DNA of 32,252 nucleotides from Alectoria sarmentosa (Eukaryota; Ascomycota; Lecanoromycetes; Lecanorales; Parmeliaceae), in contig WOGZ01000353.1 of NCBI GenBank assembly GCA_009733775.1, positions 1 through 32,252 of the forward strand, in the 5' to 3' direction. The notes under the pieces were generated by a model that was given only the letters and a program-made list of their open reading frames with translations, was not told where the DNA came from and did not search any database. Below are positions 1 through 11,169 of the stretch, piece by piece. Each line of letters begins with the position of its first letter. The stretch's first letter is position 1. The translations under genes were made by a program, and so were the position numbers.

Positions 1-2600
1 ATATATAAATATACGATAATTCTCGTTTTTGAAATTTTATAATATAATAATACGCTAAAATTCGATCTTTTACGAACAAAAATTAATTAAAATTAAAATT
101 AATTATCGAAATTTCAATCAATTATAATTTTATTCTCGAGACAAAATATTTTTTTTGAAAACATTATAAAATTTATAAATAAAAATTACGACGTATAAAA
201 GATTAAATTGTGTTAAAAGCATTTTTAAATTATAACTTACATTAATTATTTGATTAATGTGCCCTTAAAAGATTTATTATAAATAAATTTATTAAAAAAA
301 ATGAGAGAGAGTTTATTAAACACCTTCTTTTTCAAAATATCGTTTATAAAAACTTTTAATTTCAATTTAAACATTTTTATTATTAAATCAAATCGATCGA
401 TAATTAATTCGTTAAATAATAAATTAATAATGATTTCAATTTATTTTAAATTGCAAATAAAAATAATGAAGATGTTTAATTAATTAAATTTAATAATTAA
501 GATTATACAATTTTAATAAAGCTGTTTCATAAATTATGAACTTTTTTGAAATAAAAAAAAAAGATAATACGTTATTTATTAATTTATGCGCTTATAATAA
601 TTTCATTAACTTAAACATTAATAATTGCTTAATAAATATCAACTCGAATAATCTTTTAATTTTGTTTTATTTAATAAAATCGATTATTTTTAATAATTAT
701 ATATGCATCGTAAACGAAATATTAAAACAATTTATCGTAATAAAAGAGACGATTGAATTTAATAAAACGAATTTATATAAAATATTTATAAAAAATCAAT
801 TTGATAAACTTGAAGAAATAAAAATATAAACTTATAAAAAAAGATTAATTTGATTCGCTTTAAATTTTCTCAATCATTAATTTATAAAACAAAATTATTA
901 TTATTATTTCGATTGACAAAAAGATTTTTATCAAATAAAACATTTATAATAAATATATTATTATGTTATAATTATTCGTTAAATGAAAAGATAAAAAAAT
1001 AACGCAATGATATATAAATGAGATATTAATATAAAATATTATATTTATTATTACTTTAAATCTCAATTAAAACGTTTCTTATTTCGAGTATATTTAATAA
1101 ATTATTTATATCGCTTTTTTAAATAATAACGATTTTATTTAAAATAAAACGATTATAAATGCGTGAATTATGATATTACGAATTTTTATATAATAATTTA
1201 TAATCTTATATAATTAAATCGATTTTTAATCTTTTAAATATCGTTTTAAGAATAATAATATAAAAATTAATGTTTTTAAAAAAGATAATTATTTTTCAAT
1301 AAAGTTATTATTTAATATTATTATGATAATTATATTTAACACAATTAATATAAAAAACGCGATCGAAAAAAAGTCATATCGTGTTATGAATTATTTTTAA
1401 ATGTTATTTATAATATAGATTTATTTAAAAATCGATCTCTTATTCTTTAAAGACGTTAAAATAAATATATAAATAATAATCGCGCTCTGCATCTTATATA
1501 TAAATAAAATTATCAAATAATTAATAATGATTTGTTATAAAATCATCGAGGCGAAGTTATTATATTAAATGTTATAAACGCGATATTTCTTACACTCATC
1601 GATTAAAATTATGATATTAAACTTTAAAAAATATAAAATGTTATTAATATCACGCTCATTGAGATTAATGAAATTATTTATATTTATTTTAATTTTATAA
1701 TACTCTTTATTCTCGTTTTGATCGTTATTTAAATTATTATTTTATAAAACGTTTCTTTTAAATGTAACGATTTTAATCTTATCGTTATTATAACATCATT
1801 TAAATATCTTATTTATAAATAACGCCGCATCATATTAATTATAAATTTAATTTATAAAATCGAGATTATATCGCAAAGACTTTATAATATATAAATAACG
1901 CGTAATATAATTTATTAACTTTATTAAAAATTGAATAAATTAAATAACTTTCAAAAAAGAATTAAAAGGCGCGCTATTAAAAAAGTCGATATTAAAAAAA
2001 AAAATTAATAAATCTCGCAATAGAGAATCCTTTACATCGATTGAAAAAAATTTCGATTATTCAAAAATATAAAATATGCGTCGTTAAACGAAAAAAAAGA
2101 TAGAAAACGAGATAAAAAAAAACGCGTTTTAAAAAAACGAAAATCGATTAATTTGAAAAAAGAACGATTGTGAAAATGAAAAATCTATTTAAAATCTTTT
2201 TAAAAACCTTTTTACGCGTTTATAAATAATAATAAATAATCGTTAATTTCTCATTCGACTTCGATTATTAACAACAATAAACTTCGCGAAAAATCGTTTA
2301 AAGAGATTAACAAAGACTTCAAAAGAGAAATAAAGAGAATATATATGTCTTAAACGTTTAATAACGTTTAAACGAAAGATATCAAAATTGAATATATTTA
2401 TATTAATAATAAGTTAATCGATTAATAAAAAAATAACGATTATACGCGTCTTCGTCGATAAATAAATGAATTAAAAAAAATATTGACCGCGTCGAACAAG
2501 CTTAATACGATTTCAAGATCGATATTTGAATATTTATTCACTTGATAAATAATAAATCGAATTTCATAATTTTTATATTATTAAATAACGCAAAGCGAGT
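1..2600. other. AT-rich stretch without a recognised gene
   Basis: I recognise no protein family on either strand. The composition matches the rest of the window: long A/T runs with C and G mostly in CpG. A short perfect stem (ACATTAAT, 6-base loop, ATTAATGT) lies at 239-260. Two short open frames occur, at 301-483 and 536-829 (the latter listed separately). Segment 2000-2580 is richer in purines and in CpG and could be a further transposon relic, but no motif supports this. Confidence 0.6.
536..829 (+). CDS. Unrecognised 97-codon open frame, doubtful
   Basis: An ATG-initiated frame of 97 codons, ending in TAA, encodes a peptide rich in Asn, Ile, Leu and Lys with no motif I recognise. In DNA this AT-rich a stop is expected roughly every ten codons, so 97 open codons is longer than usual, but it is near the longest run expected by chance over 32 kb and six frames. 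There is no signal peptide and no convincing membrane segment. It could be the least damaged part of an old transposon gene, or chance. Confidence 0.2.
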   Translation: MNFFEIKKKDNTLFINLCAYNNFINLNINNCLININSNNLLILFYLIKSIIFNNYICIVNEILKQFIVIKETIEFNKTNLYKIFIKNQFDKLEEIKI

Positions 2601-2913
2601 TTTATAATTCACGAAATTTTGAAAATAATTTATATTTAAAGAGATAAAAAGCATAATTTATAAGATTTTTATATATAAATTTTAATGAGAGCGCTCGAGA
2701 GACTTAAAAGCCGTTATTCGAACGCTAATCGAAAAGCGTAGTGACTTCAAATTTATAATTAACTTTATATATAAATTCAAGATTTTTTAACTTAACTTTA
2801 CATTATTCTTTTATATATATTAATATTTATATTTTAAAGTTAATATCTTCGATATTTATTTTTTAATATTTAAGTTTTTATATTAATAAAAATTAATATA
2901 TAAATTTTTTGCA
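2601..2913 (+). repeat. LTR-like repeat, related to 20009-20308
   Basis: This segment aligns along its first two thirds with 20009-20308. Shared blocks include the run beginning AAGATTTTTATATATAAATT and the later TTTATAATTAA block. It ends in TTTTTGCA, compatible with an LTR end in CA; the start reads TT where the relative has TG. It probably is an LTR, possibly the 5' LTR of copy A whose zinc knuckle lies about 800 bp downstream, but that link is inference. Confidence 0.45.
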
Positions 2914-3645
2914 TTTTTTTTTCTCGATATAATTACTTTTATATATTTATCGATTATATATTAATTAATTTTTAATATATATTTAATAACTTATAAATTA
3001 AATTTTCAAAAAACGATTTTTTATTAAAAGTAAATTTTTGTTTACATAAATTATTATATTTAATATATTAAAAAAAAAAAATTGTTTTTAAATTTCGATA
3101 TTTTAATTTCTATTACTCGCGATTAACTTTATTATCGTTATTTATATAAAAAAAAAAGATGTTATTTCTATCTTTCTCGATTTTATTTTCGTTATTTAAT
3201 ATTTATTTAATTTATTTAACGCTTATTTTACTATCGTTATTCGATTTTCGATTTTATAAAAATCGAAATTCGTGATTTTCGTAAACATTTTTATTATATA
3301 TTCGATAATCTTATTATTATTATTCGACGATTATTTTATTTATTTAACGTTTCATTTATTATTATTATTCGACGCTCGATATTTAAAAATATAAAAAATA
3401 AAATAAAATAAAAAAGATGTTAATATATGCGATTATAAAAAAAACGTAAATTTTTTATCTTTATTATTTAGTTTTCAACGTCGCAAATGTTGAAATTCGT
3501 GATTTTGTTATATAAATTTATTCGAGTAAAAAGATTAAAATAATTAAGTTTATTTTACTTTTTTTATTCGATTATCGTCGAGTGTAAACTTGATAAATTT
3601 TATATTTTATATAATATTTTAATCAAAATATCTATCATCTATTTT
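2914..3645. other. Unassigned AT-rich stretch with short internal repeats
   Basis: No domain was recognised. Two short repeats occur: a TTATTATTATTCGACG block near 3315 and again near 3360, and AAATTCGTGATTTT near 3264 and near 3492. If the LTR-like repeat just upstream is the 5' LTR of copy A, this would be its leader and early gag, but it does not align with the gag of the related copy B. Confidence 0.4.
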
Positions 3646-3710
3646 TAACATTTATAAAATTCTTTATATCGATTTTATTTATTAAAATTAAAATTGAAAT
3701 TAGTGTTAAA

Positions 3711-3770
3711 AAACTTATTTATTATAATTGTAATTAAATTAAATTCATTAAACGTAATTACTTATAATTA
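3711..3770 (+). pseudogene. gag: Gag zinc-knuckle relic of copy A
   Basis: The frame from 3711 reads KLIYYNCN, a stop, then IKFIKRNY, which lines up with the CX2CX4HX4C knuckle of gypsy Gag. Of the four ligands only the second Cys (TGT, 3729) remains. The first and last read Tyr (TAT, TAC), as expected from G to A changes in Cys codons, and the His position reads Phe. The same site in copy B (30151-30192) is better preserved and confirms the reading. Confidence 0.7.
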
Positions 3771-4249
3771 AAAGAAAAAAGTTATTTAAATGCACGTTAT
3801 TACAATAAATAATAATAACGATAATAATTTATAAAATTTTCAAAAAGTTCTTTCGAGTAAGTTAGATAAATAATAATTTAAAATTACGATAAAAAATAAT
3901 AAAGACGTGTATTTAACGAATATTTTAAATAATTTTTTAATACGTTAACTTTTTCGAATAACAATTACGTTATTATTAGAAAATTAATAAATAACGTTTA
4001 TAAATTCTTTTATAAATCGTAAATATATTAAAGTTTATATCGTTATTAATAAAAATATCGTTTTTAAAATATATAAACGTTTATATATCGAAATTTTTTC
4101 TCTTTTAAAACTTAAATTATTATAAAAATGTGATAAACAATAATTTAAGTTATTTTTTATTTTTTATTTATTACTAATTTTGAACGTGTATAATTATAAA
4201 AAAAAAGAAAATTTATCGTTTAATTAAAATAACATAATTTGATTTTCGA

Positions 4250-5560
4250 AAAATTATAAATAAATAAACATAAAATCGTTTCTAATATACTTAAAAATAA
4301 AATAATATTTATTTTTAAAAAATATAAATATAACGATAACAAAATATTAATATTTAAAAAAAATTAAATTTTATCATTAATTTTTTTTATTATCATTATA
4401 CGATTTTTTAAATTTATTATTAAAAATGAATCGAACGAGAATAATTTTAATTTAAATCGTTTTAAAAATATTTTAAATGAAAAAAACATTCATCTTAATA
4501 TTTTAAATCTAAAAAAAAAAGATTAAGAAATTTAATTTCGTTAATATTATTAAAATTAACGCGTCGACTTATTATTATTTAATTCGAAAAGAAAAAAAAC
4601 TCTTTTCTTTAATAATAAATAAAATTTATAATATTTTTAATAATTTTTTTAAGAAAATATCATAATTGTAATGAGATAATCGTATATAAATTAATAAATT
4701 ATATTCGTACGACTTTGAAATTAAATATAAAAAATGTTGTAAATCTTAAATATTAAAAAACGTTCAAATTAATAATGTTAATTTTTTTAATTTTTTTAAA
4801 ATTGTTTAATAAATTTTTTATCGATTATTATAATTATATAAATGTTGTTAATAAAATATAAACGAATATATTATTTTTATATCGTTTATATAATCACAAA
4901 TTGAAACTTTTTACAAAGATTAATAAAAATACATTAATTAGAAATCGAATTTAATATTAAATTATAAATTCGAATAAATAAAAAATGTTTAAATAAATAT
5001 TAAAAAAAAAATTTATCGTATTTAATTATACTTTATTCGTTTTATTTATTTTATTTATTGGAAAATTAAATGAATATTTACGCTTTTATAAAAAATTTTA
5101 AAAATTAAACGTTATTATTAAAAGAAATCGATATTTTATTTTATTAATAAATGAAATTTTAACAAAAATGTAAAAATTGTATAATTTTATACGAATAAAA
5201 TTATTATTATCTTTAATAAATTTTAAATACATTTTAATAACGAAAATTTTATCACGTTTTTTTATATATATATATAAATATTAAATATTTTTATTTAAAG
5301 TAATAAATAATTTTATTATTTATTAATAATATATAATAAAAAAGTTTCTTAAATATTTAAATAAATTTTATTAAATATACTTAAGCGATGTTTTTATTTA
5401 TAATAAAATTAAAAAGATTAATATATAATATATTCGATTAATTTTTCAAAAATTACGCGAAATCGATTTTTAAATAAATGTTTTTTAAATGTATATTTTA
5501 TATTTAAAAAATCAAATTTTCAAATTTATTAATATTTATTAATAAATTATAAATACATTC
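4250..5560 (+). pseudogene. pol: Protease-RT linker and reverse transcriptase relic, copy A
   Basis: Collinear with the B pol region. The recognisable RT part starts near 4940. At about 5028-5170 the frames read LFYLFYWKIK, then YKKF and KLNVIIKRNRYFILLINEIL, the degraded equivalent of the gypsy block around the RT motif with DYRKLN and NRYPLPLI. The catalytic box reads YLSD at 5378-5389 instead of YxDD. Numerous in-frame stops and small indels break the frame. The plus-strand coding direction is the same as the zinc knuckle upstream and RNase H downstream, so they belong to one element. Confidence 0.8.
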
Positions 5561-5712
5561 GATTAAAATTTAATTCGTCGTCGATTAAATCACATATATA
5601 AATTTGAAAGAAATATAAATCGATAAGTTAATTAATTAAAAAAGAGATTATTTTTATATAATTATTTATTTACTAAAATTTTTTTAATTAATTGAAAATT
5701 AACGTTACGAAA

Positions 5713-5935
5713 TTTTAATAAATTTAATAAAATAACTTTAATAACGAATTTTTTAAATTATGTTAATAAAAAATTAATATTATAATACGATAATAAAAAC
5801 GTATTATATTTAATAATCTTTTATAATAAAAATCTTATTTCGATTAATTATAATTATTAAATTTACGATAAAAAATAATTCGTTATTATTCGATATTTAA
5901 AATGTTAACGATTTAAATTAAAATATATTAATTAT
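5713..5935 (+). pseudogene. pol: RNase H relic, copy A
   Basis: The frame from 5713 reads FNKFNKITLITNFLNYVN, then YDNKNVLY, FYNKNLISINYNY, IYDKK and CRFKLKY across stops. This is the gypsy RNase H start (TDxSDY block, SQYD, FxSKK, EIYDKELLAII). The catalytic Asp of the TDxSDY block reads Asn. It follows RT by about 150 bases, as expected for gypsy pol. Readable homology ends near 5940; sequence up to 6250 was not assigned. Confidence 0.85.
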
Positions 5936-6254
5936 TATAATTTTCGCTTATTTCTATCTTTTTAATTAATGTTAAATTAAATAATCGTATACGTTTTATA
6001 TAAAATATACGTTATCGTAACGTTATCTTTTATAAAAATTTATAAAAATTATAAAGTTTAAATTTAATTAAATTAACCTCGTAATTACTTCGCTGATAAA
6101 AGTATTTAATAAACATATATTTATTTAACATATTTCGAAGTTTTCTTTTAATTTTTAAAGATTAATTTTATTATATAATTTAATTATTGAACTTAATAAT
6201 AATATTACGTTTTATATATATATATATATTTATTTGCGTTTATTTAGCGACGTA

Positions 6255-6395
6255 AATAATACGTTTTATAATTAATCTTTTTTTATACGTAACTCGATTA
6301 AGTTTAACGCGATTTAATATATTTAACGTTAATAACGCATTAACGTTAAATTTTAACGTTTATATATTTTTTAATATTAATATATATTTATAATT
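6255..6395 (+). repeat. Truncated LTR fragment, CTCGATTAAGTTTAACGCG family
   Basis: The core CTCGATTAAGTTTAACGCG and the following ATAACGCATTAACGT block match repeats at 21545-21650 (+) and 15570-15680 (-). The 3' third of the LTR is missing because the chromovirus LTR starts at 6396, so the chromovirus probably inserted into or beside it. The 5' limit is approximate. A (TA)n run lies just upstream near 6215-6230. Confidence 0.6.
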
Positions 6396-6700
6396 TATTA
6401 TAAGCGAAAGTTTAAATAATATTATATTTAAAATAATATTTAATAATTATAAATTAAATATATTATATAAAACGAACGTAAAAAGAAAAAAAGAAAAAAT
6501 AATATTTTATGCGTTTAAATACTCTTCGTAATTTAAGCGTTAAATCGAATATAATTAACGCGATATTCAATTAATTAAGATAAAACGTATTTAATTATTT
6601 GAAATTAAGTTTTAAATAATTCGAGTGAAAATAATATTTAAATAATTAAGATAAATATAATTTAAAATTTTTAATAAAAACGTATTTTCGAATCGTGATA
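6396..6700 (-). repeat. 3' LTR of the chromovirus
   Basis: This 305-bp segment aligns along its whole length with 18900-19204. On the plus strand it begins TATTATAA where the partner has TGTCACGA, and ends CGAATCGTGATA where the partner has CGAATCGTGACA. All five terminal differences are C to T or G to A. Long shared blocks include TTAAATCGAATATAATTAAC. A purine-rich tract abuts its minus-strand 5' end, which marks it as the 3' LTR. Confidence 0.85.
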
Positions 6701-6716
6701 ATATTTTTCTTTTAAG
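6701..6716 (-). promoter_or_regulatory. Polypurine tract of the chromovirus
   Basis: On the minus strand CTTAAAAGAAAAATAT directly precedes the LTR start TATCACGATTCG. A purine-rich run at this place is the usual primer site for plus-strand DNA synthesis in LTR elements. The AT-rich background makes such runs common, so the support is mainly positional. Confidence 0.5.
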
Positions 6717-7194
6717 ATTCGAACTTTTATAAAAATTAAATTCGAATAACGAAAATGAAAATTTCAACTTTTTTATTAAAATAAGCGAAAAATCCGATTT
6801 TATTTAACACGAATTTTAAAGTTTTTATAAATAAAAATTCGAATCGAATTAACACGAGATATAAATAAAAAAGAAAAAAATTCGAAAAATAAATTAAAAA
6901 TTATTTTTTACATTTATTAAATATACATTAAAATATTATTAAAATATAATCGATAATTATATATAAAACTTTATATAATTAATAAAAATTTTTTAAAATA
7001 TATACAATCGATTATAAAATTTATGAAAATCGTTTTATAATAAATTTTTAATAATAAATTTTAAAATATGTTTTAAAATCGATTTATAAAATCTTTAAAC
7101 TTTTTTAAAATATAAAAATAATTCTTTAAATCATCGTTAAAGTTTTCATTTATTTCGAATTAAGATTCGTTAAATTTTTTTTAAATAATTCTCA
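6717..7194. other. 3' untranslated part of the chromovirus
   Basis: Between the readable end of the chromodomain frame and the polypurine tract I see no domain. It contains CpG-containing blocks such as ATTCGAATCGAATTAACACG. It is most simply the 3' untranslated region of the minus-strand element. Confidence 0.5.
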
Positions 7195-7375
7195 TATTAT
7201 AAATTTTTTTATTTTAAAGTTTTTAATATAAAATACGTTTATAATAATAATAATAATGCGTATATATTTAAAAAACTTAAATTTAATTAATTTATTATAA
7301 TTAATTTATTTGATTTTATAATAAAATTATTCGCGAACGATTTTAAAATAAAAAATTACGTTTATTTCGTAATTT
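7195..7375 (-). pseudogene. pol: Chromodomain relic at the integrase C-terminus
   Basis: On the minus strand from about 7375 the frame reads NYEINVIFYFKIVRE, a stop, FYYKIK, a stop, INYNKLIKFKFFKYI. It lines up with the chromodomain that ends chromovirus integrase: an EYEVE-ILDS start, a YxVKWKGY strand, then the TWEP turn. The two stops stand where Gln and Trp are expected, as G to A or C to T changes would give. The frame continues with a tail resembling the EFH-x-NPxKPxP end of fungal chromoviruses. In the family the domain targets insertion to heterochromatin. Confidence 0.75.
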
Positions 7376-8985
7376 TCGTGTAAATTAATATTTACGATAA
7401 AAAAATATATGAATGAAAATGATATTTATTTTAAAAAAAAATCATCTACGATAAAGCGTAAAAGATTTATATAAAAAACATTATAATAATTTCAATCGAT
7501 CGAAAATTTTAAACGATAAATATAAGAGTTTATAATTTTTATAATTTTAAAAAATTCTTTAAATTTATTAAAAAGCTTTTTTGTGCGATCTTTTATAATT
7601 ATTAAATTTTTAACGTTTAATTAAATTTTATCGATTTTTTTATATATTGATTCGAATTAATAATATCGATTAACAAATTTCGCGTATAAAACTTAAGCGA
7701 GAATTATTTATTTTTTAAAAATCTCGTTAATTTTAAACATTTTAATTACGAATATTTCGATTAATAATCGATTAAATTTATCGATAAACGAAATCGAATT
7801 ATTATAAAATTTTAAAAATTCAAAATTTAAATGTAAATTTTATTCGAAATTAATAAAAAAGAAATTAAATTTACTAATTTTTAATGCGTGATTATTAATA
7901 ACGAACTTTACAAAAAATAATAATTGAATTTAATCGTCTTATAAAAATATAACGTAAGTTCGAAAATATTATTTTAAAATAACATTAACTCGTTTCGTTT
8001 AATCGTTAATTTTAAAATAAAAAAAAGATAAAAAGACGTGGTTAAATATTAACGAATTAACATAATTCGAATTAAAAATTCGAATTAAATTGAATTTCTC
8101 GATCGAAAATGATGAAAATTAAAAATTCGAAATCTTTTTAAATTTAAAAATAAAATGCACGAGCGATTGATAAAGTATTTATTTTATTTATAAAAATATA
8201 TTTTATTATTTTAGGTAAACGATTCATTATTACGAAAAAATTAATATATTATCGCTTGAAATGATTTTTATTATTAAATTAAACGATAATTAAATTTATT
8301 AAAATGTTCGCTTATCGTTAATCGAATACTTTTAAAAATTTAAATAATTTATAATATTTATTTTAAAAAACCTTAAATCGAGAACATTTATAACAATTTC
8401 GAATAAAGCGTTTAACATTATTTAAAAAATCGAGTTATTAATAAATGCGATAAATAATTTCGTATTATTTCGTTATTTCGAAATGTTTTATATTTAAAAA
8501 ATCGTGAATAAAAGAAAATATGTTAAAACGTAAATTATTATTATCGATAACGAAAAATCTATTTTTTTGAAAATAAATGCGTTTATTTTATTTTTTTAAT
8601 TCGATAAAAGAAACTTTCTTTAATTTATAAGCGTTTATTTATAAAATTTCGAATTTTTTTAATGTTTATTTATTGTTTTAATAAGCTTGTTCGAGCGTAA
8701 TTTTTAAAATTATAATTTAATTAATTTCGTTTTTAAATTTTAATTTTTTATCGTCGAGCTTTTTTTTCGAAATAATTTAATTAATTTTAAAAATATTAAT
8801 AAAAACGAGAAAAATGAATTTAAGATTAAAAATTGTTTTTAGAAATTTAAAATTTAAAATTCTAAATATTAAGGTTTTTTTATTTTGAAATAATTTATTA
8901 TTAATATTAACATCGATGATTTTTTTTATTTTTAAAAAAATCTTTGAATTTTTAAATTAAAACGTTTACGCGTCGATTTAAATTT
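7376..8985 (-). pseudogene. pol: Integrase relic of the chromovirus
   Basis: Read on the minus strand. Near 8084-8107 the frame reads SDREIQFNSNF, the second-aspartate motif with its Asp (GAT, 8102-8104) intact. Near 7985-8025 it reads FKIND, a stop, TKRVNVIL, the degraded HPQTDGQTERVN block that leads to the catalytic Glu. Downstream come YFRTYVIFL, FVKFVINNHALKIS and FINFE (the AEFAYNN region). At about 7600-7400 the C-terminal domain reads LNVKNL, KFKEFFKIIKIINSYIYRL and VFYINLLR, matching the LDxRNI, GPFKI and VFHxSLLRP landmarks. The N-terminal zinc-binding part was not identified. Multiple stops are present. Confidence 0.85.
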
Positions 8986-9330
8986 TCAAATTTATAAATA
9001 ATTTTGAAATTAAATTTAAAAAGAAATTTAAATTAACGCGTTTAACGACGATTAAAAAGTTTAATAATTATGAAATATTCGAGATTTTTATAATCGAAAA
9101 AAATAATAATACATTATTCGATGCTTTTTAATTTTAATCGTTATAATTTAAATACGCGAATAATAATTAAGAGTTTTTTATCGTAAATCTCATAATTATA
9201 TTTCGCGAATAATATTTTAATTAAAAAATAAGTGATTAATTTAAAGATTTCATTTTCATTATATTAAAATATAACGTTTAAAATTACATAATTCGAAATA
9301 TTCGTTTTTATTACAATTTGTTTCTTTAAA
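8986..9330 (-). pseudogene. pol: RNase H relic of the chromovirus
   Basis: On the minus strand the frame reads VIKTNISNYVIL, YNENEIFKLITYF, YNYEIYDKKLLII, FFDYKNLEYF and then NRR, KFNFKIIY. These are the gypsy RNase H landmarks TDASDY, SQYD, YEIYDKELLAI and DHKNLEYF. The first catalytic Asp reads Asn (AAT). This is the first piece of the chromovirus after the nested element; its upstream edge near 9310-9350 is uncertain because the neighbouring integrase tail of C-left runs into it almost in register. Confidence 0.85.
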
Positions 9331-9344
9331 TCAAAAAAGTTTAT

Positions 9345-10420
9345 TATTAAATCTGGGCAATTAATTATATAAGTGTATAAATATTATTTAAAATCGTCGA
9401 CGTATTCGATTTATTTGAATTTATATATTAAACATTTCTTTTTTCTCGTGATCGAGTTTTTTCTTCGCTCATCGATTTAAAAATTAATAACTTTATTCAC
9501 AAAATGATTCGCTTTTTTCTCGTTAATGTTTATAAAAAAAAAAGCGATTTTATTTAACTTGATAAAAAATCATTGTTATTTAAATGTAATAATCATAAAT
9601 GAAAAATAGAAAAGATATTTTTTTTTTAATAAATTTAATTCGTATATCATATTATTAATAACTTTAATTATTTTGAAAAAATTCATATTTTTATAATTCA
9701 ATAACTTATTCGATCGATTTGTTTTAATGTTTTTAACGTTCAACATTATCATATTCTTTTTCTTAAATTGAAATATTGATAATCGATAACGATTCGTTTA
9801 CTTTATCATTAATGTCTGCGATTATTTAAATTCTTCTTTAAAAAATAATCATAAGTTTTTCATTTTTTCGATAAACTTATCAACGATAATCATTTCTCTT
9901 TTAAATTTTTAAGTGAAATTAATGTTTTATAACGTCGATGATTTAAAATCGTTTCTCGACATATATTCTTTAATAATTAAAAATAAAGCAATTTTAATAA
10001 AGACATTTTTATTTAAATTAATCTCGAACTCAATAATCGATAAAAAATCGACTTAATTGTTTTAATTATAATTAATATAAACATATAAATATTATTTTAA
10101 AACTATATTAACGCTTTTTATTTAATTATTTATTTTAAAATGAAACGCTAGAAACAATTTTAAATTAATATTAATACGTTAATAAAAAAAAATTTAAAAA
10201 TGAGCGATGAATTGAATTTTATAATTCGATATAATTATAATGAAATAATTTTTCTTTTATCAAATTCATTCGATAAATGTTTATATTATTATTTTAACTT
10301 TTAAAAAATTAAGAAAAATAAATTTCTTTTTTTTAAATAATTTATTCACGATAATTATTATATGCTCGAGTTTACAATCAAATTTAAAATAAATAAATAA
10401 CGAAATAATGAAGTTCACGA
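9345..10420 (-). pseudogene. pol: Integrase relic of C-left, with chromodomain-like tail
   Basis: The minus-strand frames read IIIIVNKLFKKKKFIFLN (first-Asp side, VDRL block near 10354), then ISNYKIQFIAHF (SDRGTQF with Asp to Asn), then RININ, LAFHFKINN, a stop, IKSVN (the FHPQTDGQTERVN block, about 10108-10145). Further on come VYINYN, VDFLSIIEFEIN and LNVKNIKTIRSNK. At the end the frame reads DERRKNSITR, CLIYKFK, a stop, IEYVDD and NCPDLI, which resembles a fungal integrase tail with a chromo-like fold. That last assignment is less certain because the chromovirus RNase H lies alongside. Several stops break it. Confidence 0.8.
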
Positions 10421-11169
10421 AAATATTTTATTAATATCGATTCGAAATGAGAAATGATTTTAAAAAACCTTATTTATCTTTTTTATAAGTCTTTAATCTT
10501 TTATATACGTGATAATTTTTCACATATCGAATTATTATATCGATTATCTTTGATTAATAATAATAATAATTCATTTTATCATAAGTTAATAATCTCCTCG
10601 CATATTCGTTTAATAAAAACTCGTGAATATATTTAATAATTTTGATTTTGAATTTAAAATAATTAAAAACGTATAATTTAAGATCAATATAAAACATTTA
10701 ATTATAAATTTCGTAATCGCTCAATTCGAGTTTTACTCCCTCTTTTATAAGATCATAAAGAATTTTTAATTAATTAACGACCTTAATCGTTATGATGCGT
10801 TATATCACATTATCTTTTTCATATTCTTTTTTTATCACAATTAATAAATCATATATTGCGACGAGAATTATTGATTTTTTTAAAGATTTTTCAACAAATC
10901 TCGAGGTATCAAATAACGATTCTTTTAATGATTTCTCATTATTAATATTTATTTCACAAAAATTATATATCATTAATGCAAATTCAAGAATTGAGATGTT
11001 TTATTCATTTAATAACATAAAAATAAGATTTATTATTTATTTAACATCTTCGTTCAAATTGTTTCGCTTTAATATTAATTAATATTAATATTTATAATAA
11101 TCATCATTATCGTTTTTTAATAAATCGTTTATTCTTTGAATGAAATTATTAGATTTTATTTCTTATTTG

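Larger units (their letters stand above)
3646..6250 (+). mobile_element. Ty3/gypsy relic, copy A (gag end to RNase H)
   Basis: A degraded gypsy-type element in plus orientation, collinear with 30080-32252 at an offset of about 26430 bases. It carries in order a gag zinc knuckle, a pol linker, reverse transcriptase and RNase H. The order PR-RT-RNase H is that of Ty3/gypsy pol. The alignment with copy B begins abruptly near 3645. The 3' end is lost: after RNase H the reading fades near 5940, and an LTR fragment of another family follows at about 6255. No integrase is present. Every domain is broken by stops, so it is not functional. Confidence 0.8.

Noticed and set aside
301..483. 60-codon open frame at the start of the window
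   Set aside because: Short, Asn/Ile/Lys-rich and without any motif; chance frames of this length are expected here.
6215..6230. (TA)n run as a possible origin or terminator
   Set aside because: Simple TA runs are frequent in this composition and no other signal accompanies it.
10454..11082. Plus-strand open frames at 10454-10636 and 10792-11082
   Set aside because: They lie antisense to the minus-strand RNase H and integrase region of C-left and match no family. They are shadow frames.
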